Positions 19,477 to 27,667 of a stretch of DNA of 64,000 bases are shown piece after piece. Origin of the DNA: CAYNJF01 sp964351745 (lineage in GTDB: Bacteria > Pseudomonadota > Gammaproteobacteria > Berkiellales > Berkiellaceae); the NCBI GenBank assembly GCA_964351745.1, contig CAYGPI010000005.1, positions 1 through 64,000 on the forward strand. Reading direction: 5' to 3'. The notes under the pieces are model-generated. The model saw only the letters and a list, made by a program, of their open reading frames with translations. It was not told the origin of the DNA and did not search any database. Positions within the stretch are counted from its first letter, which is position 1. The number at the start of each line of letters is the position of its first letter. A program made the position numbers and the translations under genes.

Positions 19477-19777
19477 TTATAGGATAAAAAATAGGGCGCT
19501 AGCGAGTTTAGTAGTATTTTAAAGCTTAGACTCTCATATATTTTTCATCTTTAGTATACTTGTCAACTATATAGCTACATGTTAACTTAATTTGATAGTT
19601 AAAGTTTCTTAATTAATTAAAGAATATATAATAATGAAAAAAATAAAATTTTTAATCAAACATATTCTTAGCACTGTTCAATATGACTCTTTCACTTGAA
19701 TAGCTCTTTGGCCATGCTCTTTTTGAGTTATCCAGTAGGCTAGTCATTTTTTTGAAAATTTATGAAAGGTTGAACAA
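19477..19777. other. non-coding spacer between dnaE and brnQ-like gene
   Basis: AT-rich, with no supported gene. A perfect TATAAT at 19627-19632 could be a -10 for the next gene, but no good -35 lies at the proper distance. TTGTCA near 19560 is an isolated -35-like hexamer. No terminator hairpin was seen after dnaE. Confidence 0.5.
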
Positions 19778-20986
19778 GTGACTGATAAACTTCGTTTAGT
19801 ATTTAGTTCTACAACAATATCTGCCGGATTTGCTATTTTTTGTATGTTTTTTGGGGCAGGCAATGTTATTTTCCCATTGAGTCTTGGCCAAAATATTGGT
19901 GAACCAATTAACTATGCTTTATTTGGGCTAATCCTAACAGCCATTGGTGCGCCGCTACTAGGCTTGTTTGGTACTATTCTTTTTGAAGGTGACTGTAAAG
20001 GTTTTTTTAGCAGGATAGGCGAAATTCCAGCATATTTATTAGTCATCATGGTCATAAGCATCATCGGTCCATTTGGGGCTATGCCCAGATGCATGACTGT
20101 GGCTCATACAGCATTATTGCCATACTTTCCTGACTTGTCGATGTTCTCCTTTAGCTTAATTGCAGGTTTCTTTGTTGTGCTGTGTGTATGGAAGCGAAGT
20201 TTAATCATTCCTATTTTAGGCATGGTCTTAAGTCCGTTACTTTTAATATCACTGATTATTATTATCATTAAAGGATTTCTGACTTCACAAGATCCAATAG
20301 CAACCAGCTTTACACCAATGACCGCTTTTGTTGAAGGCGTCAATGTTGGTTACGACACTATGGACTTGTTAGCCTCTGTTTTTTTTGCTGTCGTGATTTG
20401 GGATTTACTAAAAGAAAAGTTTTCAATGAAGGGCCAGGTTTTGAGCCCTAAAAGCCTGGCGCCGATGTGCTTTATGGCAAGTATGATAGGTGGCTTTTTA
20501 CTGGCTATTATTTACATTGGCTTAAGTAAAGTGGCCGCCGAGAATATGCAAGCCATGGCTGGTATTGAACAAAAAGCTTTACTTTCTCATATTGCCATTT
20601 ATATTTTAGGAGCTAAGTTTGCTTTTATTGCAAATGCCGCATTGGCATTAGCTTGCTTAACGACGGTCATGAGTTTGGCTGCCACCATCGCAGATGTCAT
20701 TTTGGTCGAATTTAGGGACTCTAGGGTAGGGAATGGTCGTGAGCTGAATTATGATGCTTTAGTCATTATCATCATGGTCATCACCATTATTTTTTCAAAT
20801 TTAGGCTTTGAAAAGCTAATGTCGTATTTACACCCTATCGTAGCCCTTTGCTATCCTGCGCTTATTGTTTTAGCGGTATGCAACATTTTATATAAGTTGT
20901 TTGGATTTCCTTGGGTTAAATTCCCTGTATATGCAACCTTTATGGTTGCCTTATGCCATAGAGGATATATCTATTTCTTAGCTTAG
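19778..20986 (+). CDS. brnQ: branched-chain amino acid carrier, BrnQ/LIVCS family
   Basis: Inner-membrane sodium-coupled importer of leucine, isoleucine and valine by family. It has 402 residues and about 11-12 hydrophobic segments, a little shorter than E. coli BrnQ (439). Family landmarks are FFGAGNVIFP at residues 26-35, GPFGAMPR, and GYDTMDLLAS. The start is GTG with AAAGG upstream. It is the first gene of the accessory block after dnaE. Amino-acid import suits a host-dependent organism, but substrate choice cannot be read from sequence. Confidence 0.82.
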   Translation: MTDKLRLVFSSTTISAGFAIFCMFFGAGNVIFPLSLGQNIGEPINYALFGLILTAIGAPLLGLFGTILFEGDCKGFFSRIGEIPAYLLVIMVISIIGPFGAMPRCMTVAHTALLPYFPDLSMFSFSLIAGFFVVLCVWKRSLIIPILGMVLSPLLLISLIIIIIKGFLTSQDPIATSFTPMTAFVEGVNVGYDTMDLLASVFFAVVIWDLLKEKFSMKGQVLSPKSLAPMCFMASMIGGFLLAIIYIGLSKVAAENMQAMAGIEQKALLSHIAIYILGAKFAFIANAALALACLTTVMSLAATIADVILVEFRDSRVGNGRELNYDALVIIIMVITIIFSNLGFEKLMSYLHPIVALCYPALIVLAVCNILYKLFGFPWVKFPVYATFMVALCHRGYIYFLA

Positions 20987-21086
20987 AATGTTGTATGTTA
21001 GATGACTTTTAAGTTGGACTTACAGGCCGACCATCGTTTAGATGTATTAATATTAAACTTTCACTTTATTTATATTTTAGTTAAGT

Positions 21087-21347
21087 TATAATGCGAAACA
21101 AATGTAATCGCTCAACTTAGTTTGCAAGGCATATGTTTTCACCTTCTTTTGGTGCTACTTTTTCTTCTTTTCTAAGAGCATTTTGGTTTTTTAGCCTAAA
21201 TCAGCTCACCATAGACTTGCGCTTCAATTTTATAGATAAATTTACATGCTCATGTATGAACCTTAATAAAGCTTTTGCTTTATCTTTCTCTATGCTTTTG
21301 TTACTTAATCGCACATGGATGCTGCCCTATTTGAGGGGAACTCACTC
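21087..21347 (+). promoter_or_regulatory. promoter and long leader of nucleotide transporter 1
   Basis: The space 20987-21347 has no supported gene. A perfect -10 TATAAT is at 21087-21092, with only a weak -35 (TTTATT-like) 16 bases upstream. If this is the promoter, the leader is about 250 bases and T-rich. It holds hairpin CACC/GGTG near 21150-21165 and ATAAAGC-TTTT-GCTTTAT at 21266-21283, the latter followed by a pyrimidine run, so attenuation is possible. GAGGGGA at 21333-21339 is the ribosome site for the GTG at 21348. Confidence 0.4.
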
Positions 21348-22928
21348 GTGAACTCAAACGATAAGTTTGGACGTTTTCGCAATCTTGTTTGGCCTATCCA
21401 CAATAATGAACTGAAAAAATTCATGCCATTATTTGTGATGTTTTTCTTAATATCGTTTGATTACAATGTCTTGCGAACGATGAAAGATACACTTGTGATT
21501 ACTGCTAAAGGCTCAGGTGCTGAAGTTATCCCTTTTATCAAGGTCTGGGCGATGTTCCCAGGCGCTATCTTGATGACTTTTTTGTTTACGTGGTTATCAA
21601 ACCGATTCTCTAGAGAAAGTGTTTTTTATACACTTATGGGCATATTTTTAAGTTATATTTTTGTTTTTGTCATCTTTTTGTATCCCAATCATCATGCTCT
21701 ACATAATCATGCTTTTGGGCAATTTCTAGAGTCAGTCTTACCCTTAGGGTGTAAAGGCTTAATCTCGATGGTTAAAAACTGGACCTTTACACTCTTTTAC
21801 GTGATGAGTGAGTTGTGGGGTAACATTATTCTGATCGTTTTATTCTGGGGATTTGTTAATCAAGTCACCAATATCAATGAAGCGAAGCGTTTTTATGGGC
21901 TTTTTGGCCTTGGCGCTAATATTTCTGGGATAGTGTCTGGCCAGGTTTCAGTTTATTTATCTAAAAAAGCTTTTGATGCCAATCTGCCTTTTGGAACAAA
22001 TTCTTGGGAGCAATCTCTCATTTTGCTTCTAGCGCTTGTACTTATAGCTGGTATAGCGGCAATCTTCTTGTATCGTTGGATTAACAAGCATGTACTGTCT
22101 GATCCAAAATTCTATTGCGATAGAACTAGGGCACAGGAAAAGGCGATCAAAGGTAAGTTGTCCATGAAGGATAGCTTTAGTGTTTTATTTAAGTCTAAAT
22201 ATTTAATCTATATTGCTATCGTGGTTGTTGGTTATAACGTTGTTATTAATCTTGTCGAAGTCCTCTGGAAAGATCAGCTTCGTGAGCTTTATCCAAATCC
22301 ATCTGATTACAATATGTATATCAATCAAATCTCTACGATTATTGGTATTGTTTCGACTTTAAGTGCTATTTTTATTTCGAGTAATGCGATTAGGCGGTTT
22401 GGTTGGACTTTTACAGCGCTGATTACACCAGCGATCTTATTGATTACCTCGATAGGTTTCTTTGGTATCCTATTGTTCAAAGGCTATCTTGAGACGACTC
22501 AATCTCTTATTTTTGGTCTAACACCAGTAGCTGCCATTGTTTTTATGGGCTCTTTACAAAATATATTAAGCCGTGGTGCAAAATATACTGTATTCGATGC
22601 TACGAAAGAGATGGCTTTTATTCCCCTAGATTCAGAAACGAAAGTTAAGGGTAAAGCTGCTATTGATGGCGTCTTTAATCGATTAGGAAAATCCGGTGGA
22701 TCTGTTATTCACCAGGGTTTATTAATTGTTTTTGCCTCCTTTGCCGTAACAGCACCTTATATTGCTGGGATATTAGTTCTCGTGATTGGAGGCTGGATGG
22801 CTGCTGTGAAAGCACTAGGGCGTGAGTTTAATGTTAAGATAGGTGAAGCCCCTCAAATACCAGTAGAGACACCTGTTAAAGAGGATAGTAAGCCAAAGGT
22901 TATCATGAAGCCCAGTTTCTCAAGGTGA
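21348..22928 (+). CDS. ATP/ADP translocase-family nucleotide transporter 1 (NTT/Tlc)
   Basis: Inner-membrane nucleotide carrier of the TLC family, found in intracellular bacteria and plastids, where members exchange ATP for ADP or import nucleotides. I use GTG 21348 (526 residues) because GAGGGGA lies eight bases upstream; an ATG at 21315 would add eleven residues with no ribosome site. About 11-12 membrane segments. Family blocks: WPIHNNELKKFMPLF, LRTMKDTLVITA, MSELWGN, NEAKRFYGLFGLG, VEVLWKDQL, and FDATKEMAFIPLDSETKVKG, then RLGKSGGS. It differs from the second copy (37026) at many of these positions, so the substrates may differ. It is translationally linked to the next gene. Confidence 0.93.
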   Translation: MNSNDKFGRFRNLVWPIHNNELKKFMPLFVMFFLISFDYNVLRTMKDTLVITAKGSGAEVIPFIKVWAMFPGAILMTFLFTWLSNRFSRESVFYTLMGIFLSYIFVFVIFLYPNHHALHNHAFGQFLESVLPLGCKGLISMVKNWTFTLFYVMSELWGNIILIVLFWGFVNQVTNINEAKRFYGLFGLGANISGIVSGQVSVYLSKKAFDANLPFGTNSWEQSLILLLALVLIAGIAAIFLYRWINKHVLSDPKFYCDRTRAQEKAIKGKLSMKDSFSVLFKSKYLIYIAIVVVGYNVVINLVEVLWKDQLRELYPNPSDYNMYINQISTIIGIVSTLSAIFISSNAIRRFGWTFTALITPAILLITSIGFFGILLFKGYLETTQSLIFGLTPVAAIVFMGSLQNILSRGAKYTVFDATKEMAFIPLDSETKVKGKAAIDGVFNRLGKSGGSVIHQGLLIVFASFAVTAPYIAGILVLVIGGWMAAVKALGREFNVKIGEAPQIPVETPVKEDSKPKVIMKPSFSR

Positions 22929-22931
22929 TAT

Positions 22932-23498
22932 ATGTTTAAGAATGGATTCTTTGTATTTTGGTTTGTTTTATCAGCCTTTATGAGCACAGTATCTTCAGCT
23001 GCCGTGCCTGAGTTAATTGATTTAAACCTAATAGGTCCCAAGGAAGGGGCTTATTTTGAGCCTGATACCTTAGAGCTGATTGAGGGAGATAATTACCTTT
23101 TGGTTATCTCAAACCCCTACGATCGCTCATATGACTTTAAAGCGCCAACATTCGCTGGTGCTATCGTGACGCAATATATTCAAGGCAGTCCTTCCGTAAC
23201 ACAATCAAGCGTCACAATTGCGCCAAATTCAAAAGTTCAATGGCTGTTTAGAGTGACTAAATCAGGTCAACATTTCTTTGAAGCTAGAACACAAGGTATG
23301 CAAGATCATAAGCGCAAAGCTGGCATTATTAAGCTTCGATCTTTAGTGCCTCAAAGTGATATACCTCCGGCTTTATCTCAACAAGCGCCTTATACTTCAC
23401 AAAATTCTATGCAATCCAATACAGTGGTGAGTCAGCAAAGATCTTCAGAAGTCCCTAATCGATTGGCTAACCGCCGTGTTGGTGGGAAGCCAGGGTAG
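22932..23498 (+). CDS. secreted cupredoxin-like protein lacking copper ligands
   Basis: A 188-residue protein with a signal peptide ending near SSAA (residue 24). Residues about 25-140 resemble a cupredoxin fold of the kind with YxLVIxNP, APxFAxAIVT and PGGxxEWxF-type motifs (here YLLVISNPYDRSYDFKAPTF and KVQWLFRVTKSGQ). The positions that normally carry the copper His and the Cys-x-x-His loop read SYDF and FFEARTQGMQDH, so a type-1 copper site seems absent. The tail (about 145-188) is Ser/Gln-rich and low complexity. It starts 3 bases after nucleotide transporter 1, so the two are probably one transcript. The fold is inferred from pattern only. Confidence 0.7.
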   Translation: MFKNGFFVFWFVLSAFMSTVSSAAVPELIDLNLIGPKEGAYFEPDTLELIEGDNYLLVISNPYDRSYDFKAPTFAGAIVTQYIQGSPSVTQSSVTIAPNSKVQWLFRVTKSGQHFFEARTQGMQDHKRKAGIIKLRSLVPQSDIPPALSQQAPYTSQNSMQSNTVVSQQRSSEVPNRLANRRVGGKPG

Positions 23499-23570
23499 CT
23501 CTATTTTTGAGCAATGCTCCATATTTTAGAATGAAGCTAGCAGGTCGCAGGCTTTTATATTCCCATAATG

Positions 23571-23603
23571 TTGACATGCGGATGGCTGGACATCTGTTAT
23601 AAT
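23571..23603 (+). promoter_or_regulatory. sigma-70 promoter for MATE gene
   Basis: A perfect -35 TTGACA (23571-23576) and a perfect extended -10 TG-T-TATAAT (TATAAT 23598-23603). The spacing is 21, longer than the usual 17, but the extended -10 can compensate. The ATG at 23635 is about 25 bases from the expected start of transcription. Confidence 0.55.
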
Positions 23604-23634
23604 GTCTTCAAATCAATGAGCTTTTAACGCTTCT

Positions 23635-24942
23635 ATGTACAAAAAAGTTTGGCAGCTTGCCGGCCCCATTATTCTCGCGAATATAACAATACCATTGCTA
23701 GGCGCAGTGGATATTGCTGTGGTTGGTCATTTGCCAGGGCCTCAATATATGGCTGCTGTCAGTATTGGGGCCACAATTTTTAGTGTTCTATATTTTGGTT
23801 TTGTATTTCTACGGATGGGGACAGCTGGGTTAGTCGCCATATCAAAAGGAGAGCGTAACCCTGATGAGGGCATAGCCTGGCTCATAAGAGCTATTTGCCT
23901 TGCCCTGGGTATCGGGGCATTGTTATTGCTATTGCAAAAACCATTGTCTCAAGTTTGTTTTTATCTAATAAATCCACCAGATAATGTTTTAAGTTTATCT
24001 CAAGAATATGTCGATATAAGAATACTAGCTGCGCCTGCAGCCCTTGCTAACTTTGCATTCCTAGGTTGGATGATAGGTATGCAAGAAGTTAAAAAAGCAC
24101 TTGTTGTTCAGCTTATTCTAAATATAGTCAATATCATTTTAGATATATATTTTGTATTAGGATTAGATTTTGGTGTCAAAGGTGCTGCCATGGCTACCGT
24201 GATAAGTGAATATGTTGGTCTACTTTGCGCTGTCATCGTTGTGAGAAAAGGCATCATCCATTATTTCAGGCAAGGGAAGGGCCGTACCTTATTCTCTTTA
24301 AAGAAACTTTCTAATCTATGTGGCATCAATGTAAATATTTTTATTCGCTCTGTATGTTTGCAAGTAGCGTTTTTTTACTTTACAGCGAAAGGTGCACAAT
24401 TTGGCAGTGCCATTTTAGCTGTTAATGCCGTGTTGATGAATTTTCAAATGTTTACAGCTTATGCGCTTGATGGTTTTGCGCATGCTGCGGAGGCTTTAAC
24501 AGGCGAGGCTATCGGGAAGAAGAGTGTCAGTTATTTTCAAAGAGTACTCAAAGCTTCATTCATCTGGGCGATTATTTTCGCACTTGCTTTTACGTTTGCG
24601 TACGCCATTTTGTGGTACCCAATTGTTCATCTGCTAACCAATATTGAAGACATTCGAGAGCTTTGCAAGGACTATATACTGTGGGCTATATTACTGCCGC
24701 TTGTTTCTGTTTGGAGTTTTCACCTGGATGGTATCTTCACAGGGGCGACAGTGACTAAGCCTATGCGTAATGGGATGGTCGTCTCTTTAGCACTATATAT
24801 TGGTCTTGCGACGATCATTCTTCCTCTTATGGGGAATCACGGACTATGGCTAGCTTTTTTTGTCTTTATGCTACTAAGAGCAGTTACTTTAGGCTTAGCA
24901 TGGGAGCAATTGATTGATAAATTTAAAGTTATCAAAAGCTAA
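23635..24942 (+). CDS. MATE-family efflux transporter (DinF-like)
   Basis: Inner-membrane antiporter of the MATE family, 435 residues and twelve hydrophobic segments. The N-terminus WQLAGPIILANITIPLLGAVDIAVVGHL is cut here to its landmarks: P-I-I-L-A-N, then D-x-x-V-V-G-H at residues 24-30, diagnostic for the DinF branch. The second half repeats the fold. Members export drugs or dyes using Na+ or H+. The ribosome site is weak. It stands alone with its own promoter. Confidence 0.88.
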   Translation: MYKKVWQLAGPIILANITIPLLGAVDIAVVGHLPGPQYMAAVSIGATIFSVLYFGFVFLRMGTAGLVAISKGERNPDEGIAWLIRAICLALGIGALLLLLQKPLSQVCFYLINPPDNVLSLSQEYVDIRILAAPAALANFAFLGWMIGMQEVKKALVVQLILNIVNIILDIYFVLGLDFGVKGAAMATVISEYVGLLCAVIVVRKGIIHYFRQGKGRTLFSLKKLSNLCGINVNIFIRSVCLQVAFFYFTAKGAQFGSAILAVNAVLMNFQMFTAYALDGFAHAAEALTGEAIGKKSVSYFQRVLKASFIWAIIFALAFTFAYAILWYPIVHLLTNIEDIRELCKDYILWAILLPLVSVWSFHLDGIFTGATVTKPMRNGMVVSLALYIGLATIILPLMGNHGLWLAFFVFMLLRAVTLGLAWEQLIDKFKVIKS

Positions 24943-25644
24943 ACTTACCGATAAGAAATAAGCCGATCGATTTTTGGTGTTCTAGTTTTTATAATATTTA
25001 GAGTTTCTTGGGTAGTTCTACTAAAACTTAAGGTGGAAACATTTTTTTATTGATTACAGTAGGTGCTGCCCTATAATCCTCTTTTTAAAAAATTTTTGAG
25101 ATTTTGATGATTGAGCCGATATCAATTAAAAGAAGTTTTGAAGGTATCTCGTGAGTATAGCGACGAGATTCAATTTAAGAATCAGTTATTTCAGGTTTTT
25201 AAATAGATAATTACTGCGTCTTCCAAGTTAAGGTTGAGACCTAAGGCATGATTAGCTTAGTGATTTAAGCTTGCTGACAGGGCAACTGATGATTGATAAC
25301 TTTAGTTGCCATGGGTGCTTTTACCTAGTCCGGTGTTCAATAAGTCTTAACCGGTTAAATACACCTATTGGTAAAGTTGAAATGTTCGCTGGTTGTATGT
25401 CCACATTCTCGAGATAGATCTTCCTTAACATATAGATCTAACTGCTTATATTCACAGGGCATTTCTGCTTTGCTTAAAACCGGGCATATACCTTTGCCGT
25501 CACATATTGTGTTATTTCTGTTGAACTTTATGTCGTCCTTTAAAGTCATAGGGACAGGCACTTAGAGGCAATGTTTCTATGACAGAGCCATCTTTGGTCA
25601 ATATGTTCTAACCTTAATAAATTGTATGAGATGGGGAATGGTAA
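24943..25644. other. 700-base non-coding region with an orphan promoter
   Basis: No protein gene is supported. It contains a good promoter (25050-25077, separate entry), a perfect hairpin ATCTCGT-N10-ACGAGAT at 25146-25169, and a second stem GGCAACT-N16-AGTTGCC at 25281-25310. Overlapping short open frames at about 25355-25565 on both strands lack ribosome sites. It may hold a small RNA, a long leader for 25645, or decayed sequence. Confidence 0.5.
25050..25077 (+). promoter_or_regulatory. sigma-70 promoter with no gene directly downstream
   Basis: -35 TTGATT (25050-25055), 16-base spacer, perfect -10 TATAAT (25072-25077). The nearest downstream gene start is 25645, about 560 bases away. The two hairpins noted at 25146 and 25281 would be in the transcript. 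Confidence 0.5.
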
Positions 25645-26214
25645 ATGGGTATTTCATCAGCTGAGCAAAGTTTGCGTGCGGTGCAACTAAGGGCAACAAG
25701 CACTGAAGACGAGAAAAGCGTCAATGATAAGAAGCTTAAACTAGCGTTCTTTTGCGACCTTAAGATAAAGCTGGCTCAAGAGCAATTTGCGGCTTGGTCT
25801 CTAAGTCAAGATTTGGATAAAGATACAGAGCAATTTGCAATTCAATGCGGTGACAGCAAATCTATCCAAGTCCAGTTTGAAGTTGATGGTCTTCATGTTG
25901 TCGCTAACGCTGATACTAATGATGCCTTTGATGTGATGCTTATGACTTTCTCTTGTTATAAAACAGCACATGATAAGTGCCACCCAAATGCTTTCCTAGA
26001 GTTCGAACTAACTTGTAACGATGAGAAGGAAGCAGAAAAGGTCATAGAGAGGGCGATGAAACAAGGCATCGATATTACCTCATTATCGTTCCATAACTAC
26101 AGCTCTAAAGATGCTAAGCCAACGTCTCAGAATAAATTACTTGAAAAGATTAAAGCCCGCTTCACCATGGCTAAAAACGGGCTCAAGAACAGGGTGTCAA
26201 GTCGACCAACTTAA
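25645..26214 (+). CDS. hypothetical protein
   Basis: A 189-residue soluble protein that I do not recognise. No signal peptide or membrane segment. It is rich in Lys, Asp and Glu, with a basic C-terminal tail (KIKARFTMAKNGLKNRVSSRP). A GGGGAA ribosome site stands six bases before the ATG, and base use resembles the neighbours, so it is probably a real gene. It is convergent with the next gene. Its location in the accessory block and its lack of bacterial family features make a secreted effector possible, but nothing direct shows this. Confidence 0.6.
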   Translation: MGISSAEQSLRAVQLRATSTEDEKSVNDKKLKLAFFCDLKIKLAQEQFAAWSLSQDLDKDTEQFAIQCGDSKSIQVQFEVDGLHVVANADTNDAFDVMLMTFSCYKTAHDKCHPNAFLEFELTCNDEKEAEKVIERAMKQGIDITSLSFHNYSSKDAKPTSQNKLLEKIKARFTMAKNGLKNRVSSRPT

Positions 26215-26253
26215 CTCAAAGTTTACTAGATTTGAAAAGAGGGTGTCCTTTTA

Positions 26254-27018
26254 TTAGGCCATCCTTGCTCTTGATTGCAATGGTGACGAATCGTCCAAGG
26301 TTTCAGTTTCTAGATCGGCAAAGCTTTTGTAGTCAGTAAAAATCAATGGTCGTTTTGAACTCTTGTTTCGATGATCTCTAAAATGATATATACAACTTTT
26401 TTCGGTTTCAGGTTGGTATAAAACAGTATCTCCACCGTCAGTTTTCTCTAGGCACTTTCCTTTTTTACTAATCGAATAACTAGTGTTACTTGGAAAAGTG
26501 ATGTCCCTATCAGCTAAAGCATCAAATAAACACCTTAGAGATTCGTTTTCAGGATCAATGGCGCCAAGTGATTCTTGGTAATAATTTAAAGTCCCCAATG
26601 CTTTCGTAAACGCTTTTAATACCCATTGTTGCTCTTCGGTCGTAAGGGGTGAATCTTCATATTTTTGACATTGCGAAGAAATGCGAGCTGCAATAAGATC
26701 AATTTGATCAAAAATATCTAGGCTTGGGTTGGCACGCTTTACGTAGCTGATCCCTGTACTATGAACAATATAGGTTGTATTTTCTGGGAAAGTAATTTGA
26801 CATGAATCCAGCTCTGTAAAAAAATCTACAAGTTGGCGATTATATGGGGAAATTAGCATTTGTGTTTTATGCTTTCGTCCAAGTACGATGAGACTTTCAA
26901 CCAGTTCTTGGTGGATTCTTCTGGCTGTTGCTGTGCTAAGTTTTCTTCCAGTGTCGTCTATACAATGATTGATAACATGTCTTGCTGTGTGCTGCAGTTG
27001 CTTTAGATCATATCCCAT
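26254..27018 (-). CDS. hypothetical protein with internal duplication
   Basis: A 254-residue soluble protein of unknown family. It contains an internal repeat: around residues 84-110 F-x-x-L-D-x-C-Q-ITFPENTTYIVHSTG, and around residues 170-196 F-x-A-L-A-x-R-D-ITFPSNTSYSISKKG. The helical segments before each copy also look alike, so it may be two copies of a domain of about 80 residues. AAGGA lies six bases before the ATG. No signal peptide or membrane segment. The C-terminal 60 residues are polar and probably disordered. Confidence 0.65.
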   Translation of the reverse strand: MGYDLKQLQHTARHVINHCIDDTGRKLSTATARRIHQELVESLIVLGRKHKTQMLISPYNRQLVDFFTELDSCQITFPENTTYIVHSTGISYVKRANPSLDIFDQIDLIAARISSQCQKYEDSPLTTEEQQWVLKAFTKALGTLNYYQESLGAIDPENESLRCLFDALADRDITFPSNTSYSISKKGKCLEKTDGGDTVLYQPETEKSCIYHFRDHRNKSSKRPLIFTDYKSFADLETETLDDSSPLQSRARMA

Positions 27019-27241
27019 GTGATGTCCTTAAAATGGTCGGAATCTTCAATAGACTGACTTGTTACTTAGATTTTATTTTGCACTAAAATTCTAACTTACC
27101 TCATATAAGTGAAGAAAACACTAGTTTTTTCAGAGTAAAAGAAGAAGAAGCACGAGGCTTTCGTGACTAGCTAAATTTATGAAAGATTTTGAAGTTGTCA
27201 AGCAGGGATTAGATTGAAACTTTTGCGGAGTTAGCTTAAAG

Positions 27242-27270
27242 TGATAGAGATCGTAGTTAGACCTCTATCA
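27242..27270 (-). terminator. hairpin after small peptide gene
   Basis: TGATAGAG (27242-27249) and CTCTATCA (27263-27270) form a perfect 8-bp stem just downstream of the peptide gene's stop on the minus strand. The U-run on that side is poor (CTTT), so it is a weak or Rho-assisted terminator at best. Confidence 0.4.
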
Positions 27271-27280
27271 TGTTTTATTA

Positions 27281-27535
27281 TTAAGGGTTCAACGCACTAA
27301 CGCCAGTAGCAATATTGTGGAAGTCCCAGCCGTCAATGACTGATACGGCAAAGTAGCCAAGGTAGGCAGAAGCAAGAACTACTGGTGCATTCCAAGGTGC
27401 TCCGAAGTGGTCCATAGCTAGCTTTCCACTAACCATAGCACCTGCTATTGTGTGTAGATCTAAATCATAGAGTCCGTCTTGTAAAGACCAAGCGCCAGAG
27501 ATTGATTCGATTTCATTTGAGTTTAGTAACTTCAT
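27281..27535 (-). CDS. small peptide with double-glycine-type leader (microcin/bacteriocin-like)
   Basis: An 84-residue protein. The N-terminus MKLLNSNEIESISGA matches the double-glycine leader used by class II bacteriocins and microcins (hydrophobic residues at -4, -7 and -12, a Glu, ending Gly-Gly or Gly-Ala), with predicted cleavage after GA at residue 15. The remaining 69 residues are Gly/Ala-rich and partly hydrophobic (TIAGAMVSGKLAMDHFG, VVLASAYLGYFAVSV), with no Cys. AAGGAG stands seven bases before the ATG and a good promoter lies upstream, so expression is likely. No C39-peptidase ABC transporter or immunity gene is recognisable nearby. Cargo function is inference. Confidence 0.65.
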   Translation of the reverse strand: MKLLNSNEIESISGAWSLQDGLYDLDLHTIAGAMVSGKLAMDHFGAPWNAPVVLASAYLGYFAVSVIDGWDFHNIATGVSALNP

Positions 27536-27561
27536 TTTTTTCTCCTTTGAAATGAATGCGC

Positions 27562-27590
27562 ATAATCGACCTCTAATGATAAAAAGTCAA
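27562..27590 (-). promoter_or_regulatory. promoter of the double-glycine peptide gene
   Basis: On the minus strand, -35 TTGACT (27590-27585), 17-base spacer, -10 GATTAT (27567-27562). The ATG at 27535 gives a leader of about 20 bases with AAGGAG. Confidence 0.6.
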
Positions 27591-27667
27591 ATTTTGTCCC
27601 TACTTTTTCTTTCTCTGATCCATAAAGCTAAGTACAATAGTTTTAGTTATCAGGCTTGGAGTTAAGT

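Noticed and set aside
21133..21351. 72-codon open frame before nucleotide transporter 1
   Set aside because: Very Phe/Leu/Ser-rich from T-rich leader DNA, no ribosome site, and it overlaps the start of the real gene.
25548..25562. GGGACAGGCAC, which resembles ends of REP elements in some gammaproteobacteria
   Set aside because: No matching inverted partner or RAYT transposase nearby; GGGACAGGC also occurs in the Rsm sRNAs by chance of GGA motifs.
25355..25565. Overlapping open frames of 65 and 68 codons on both strands
   Set aside because: Neither has a ribosome site; the minus-strand one needs a GTG start. Mirror frames of this kind arise by chance.
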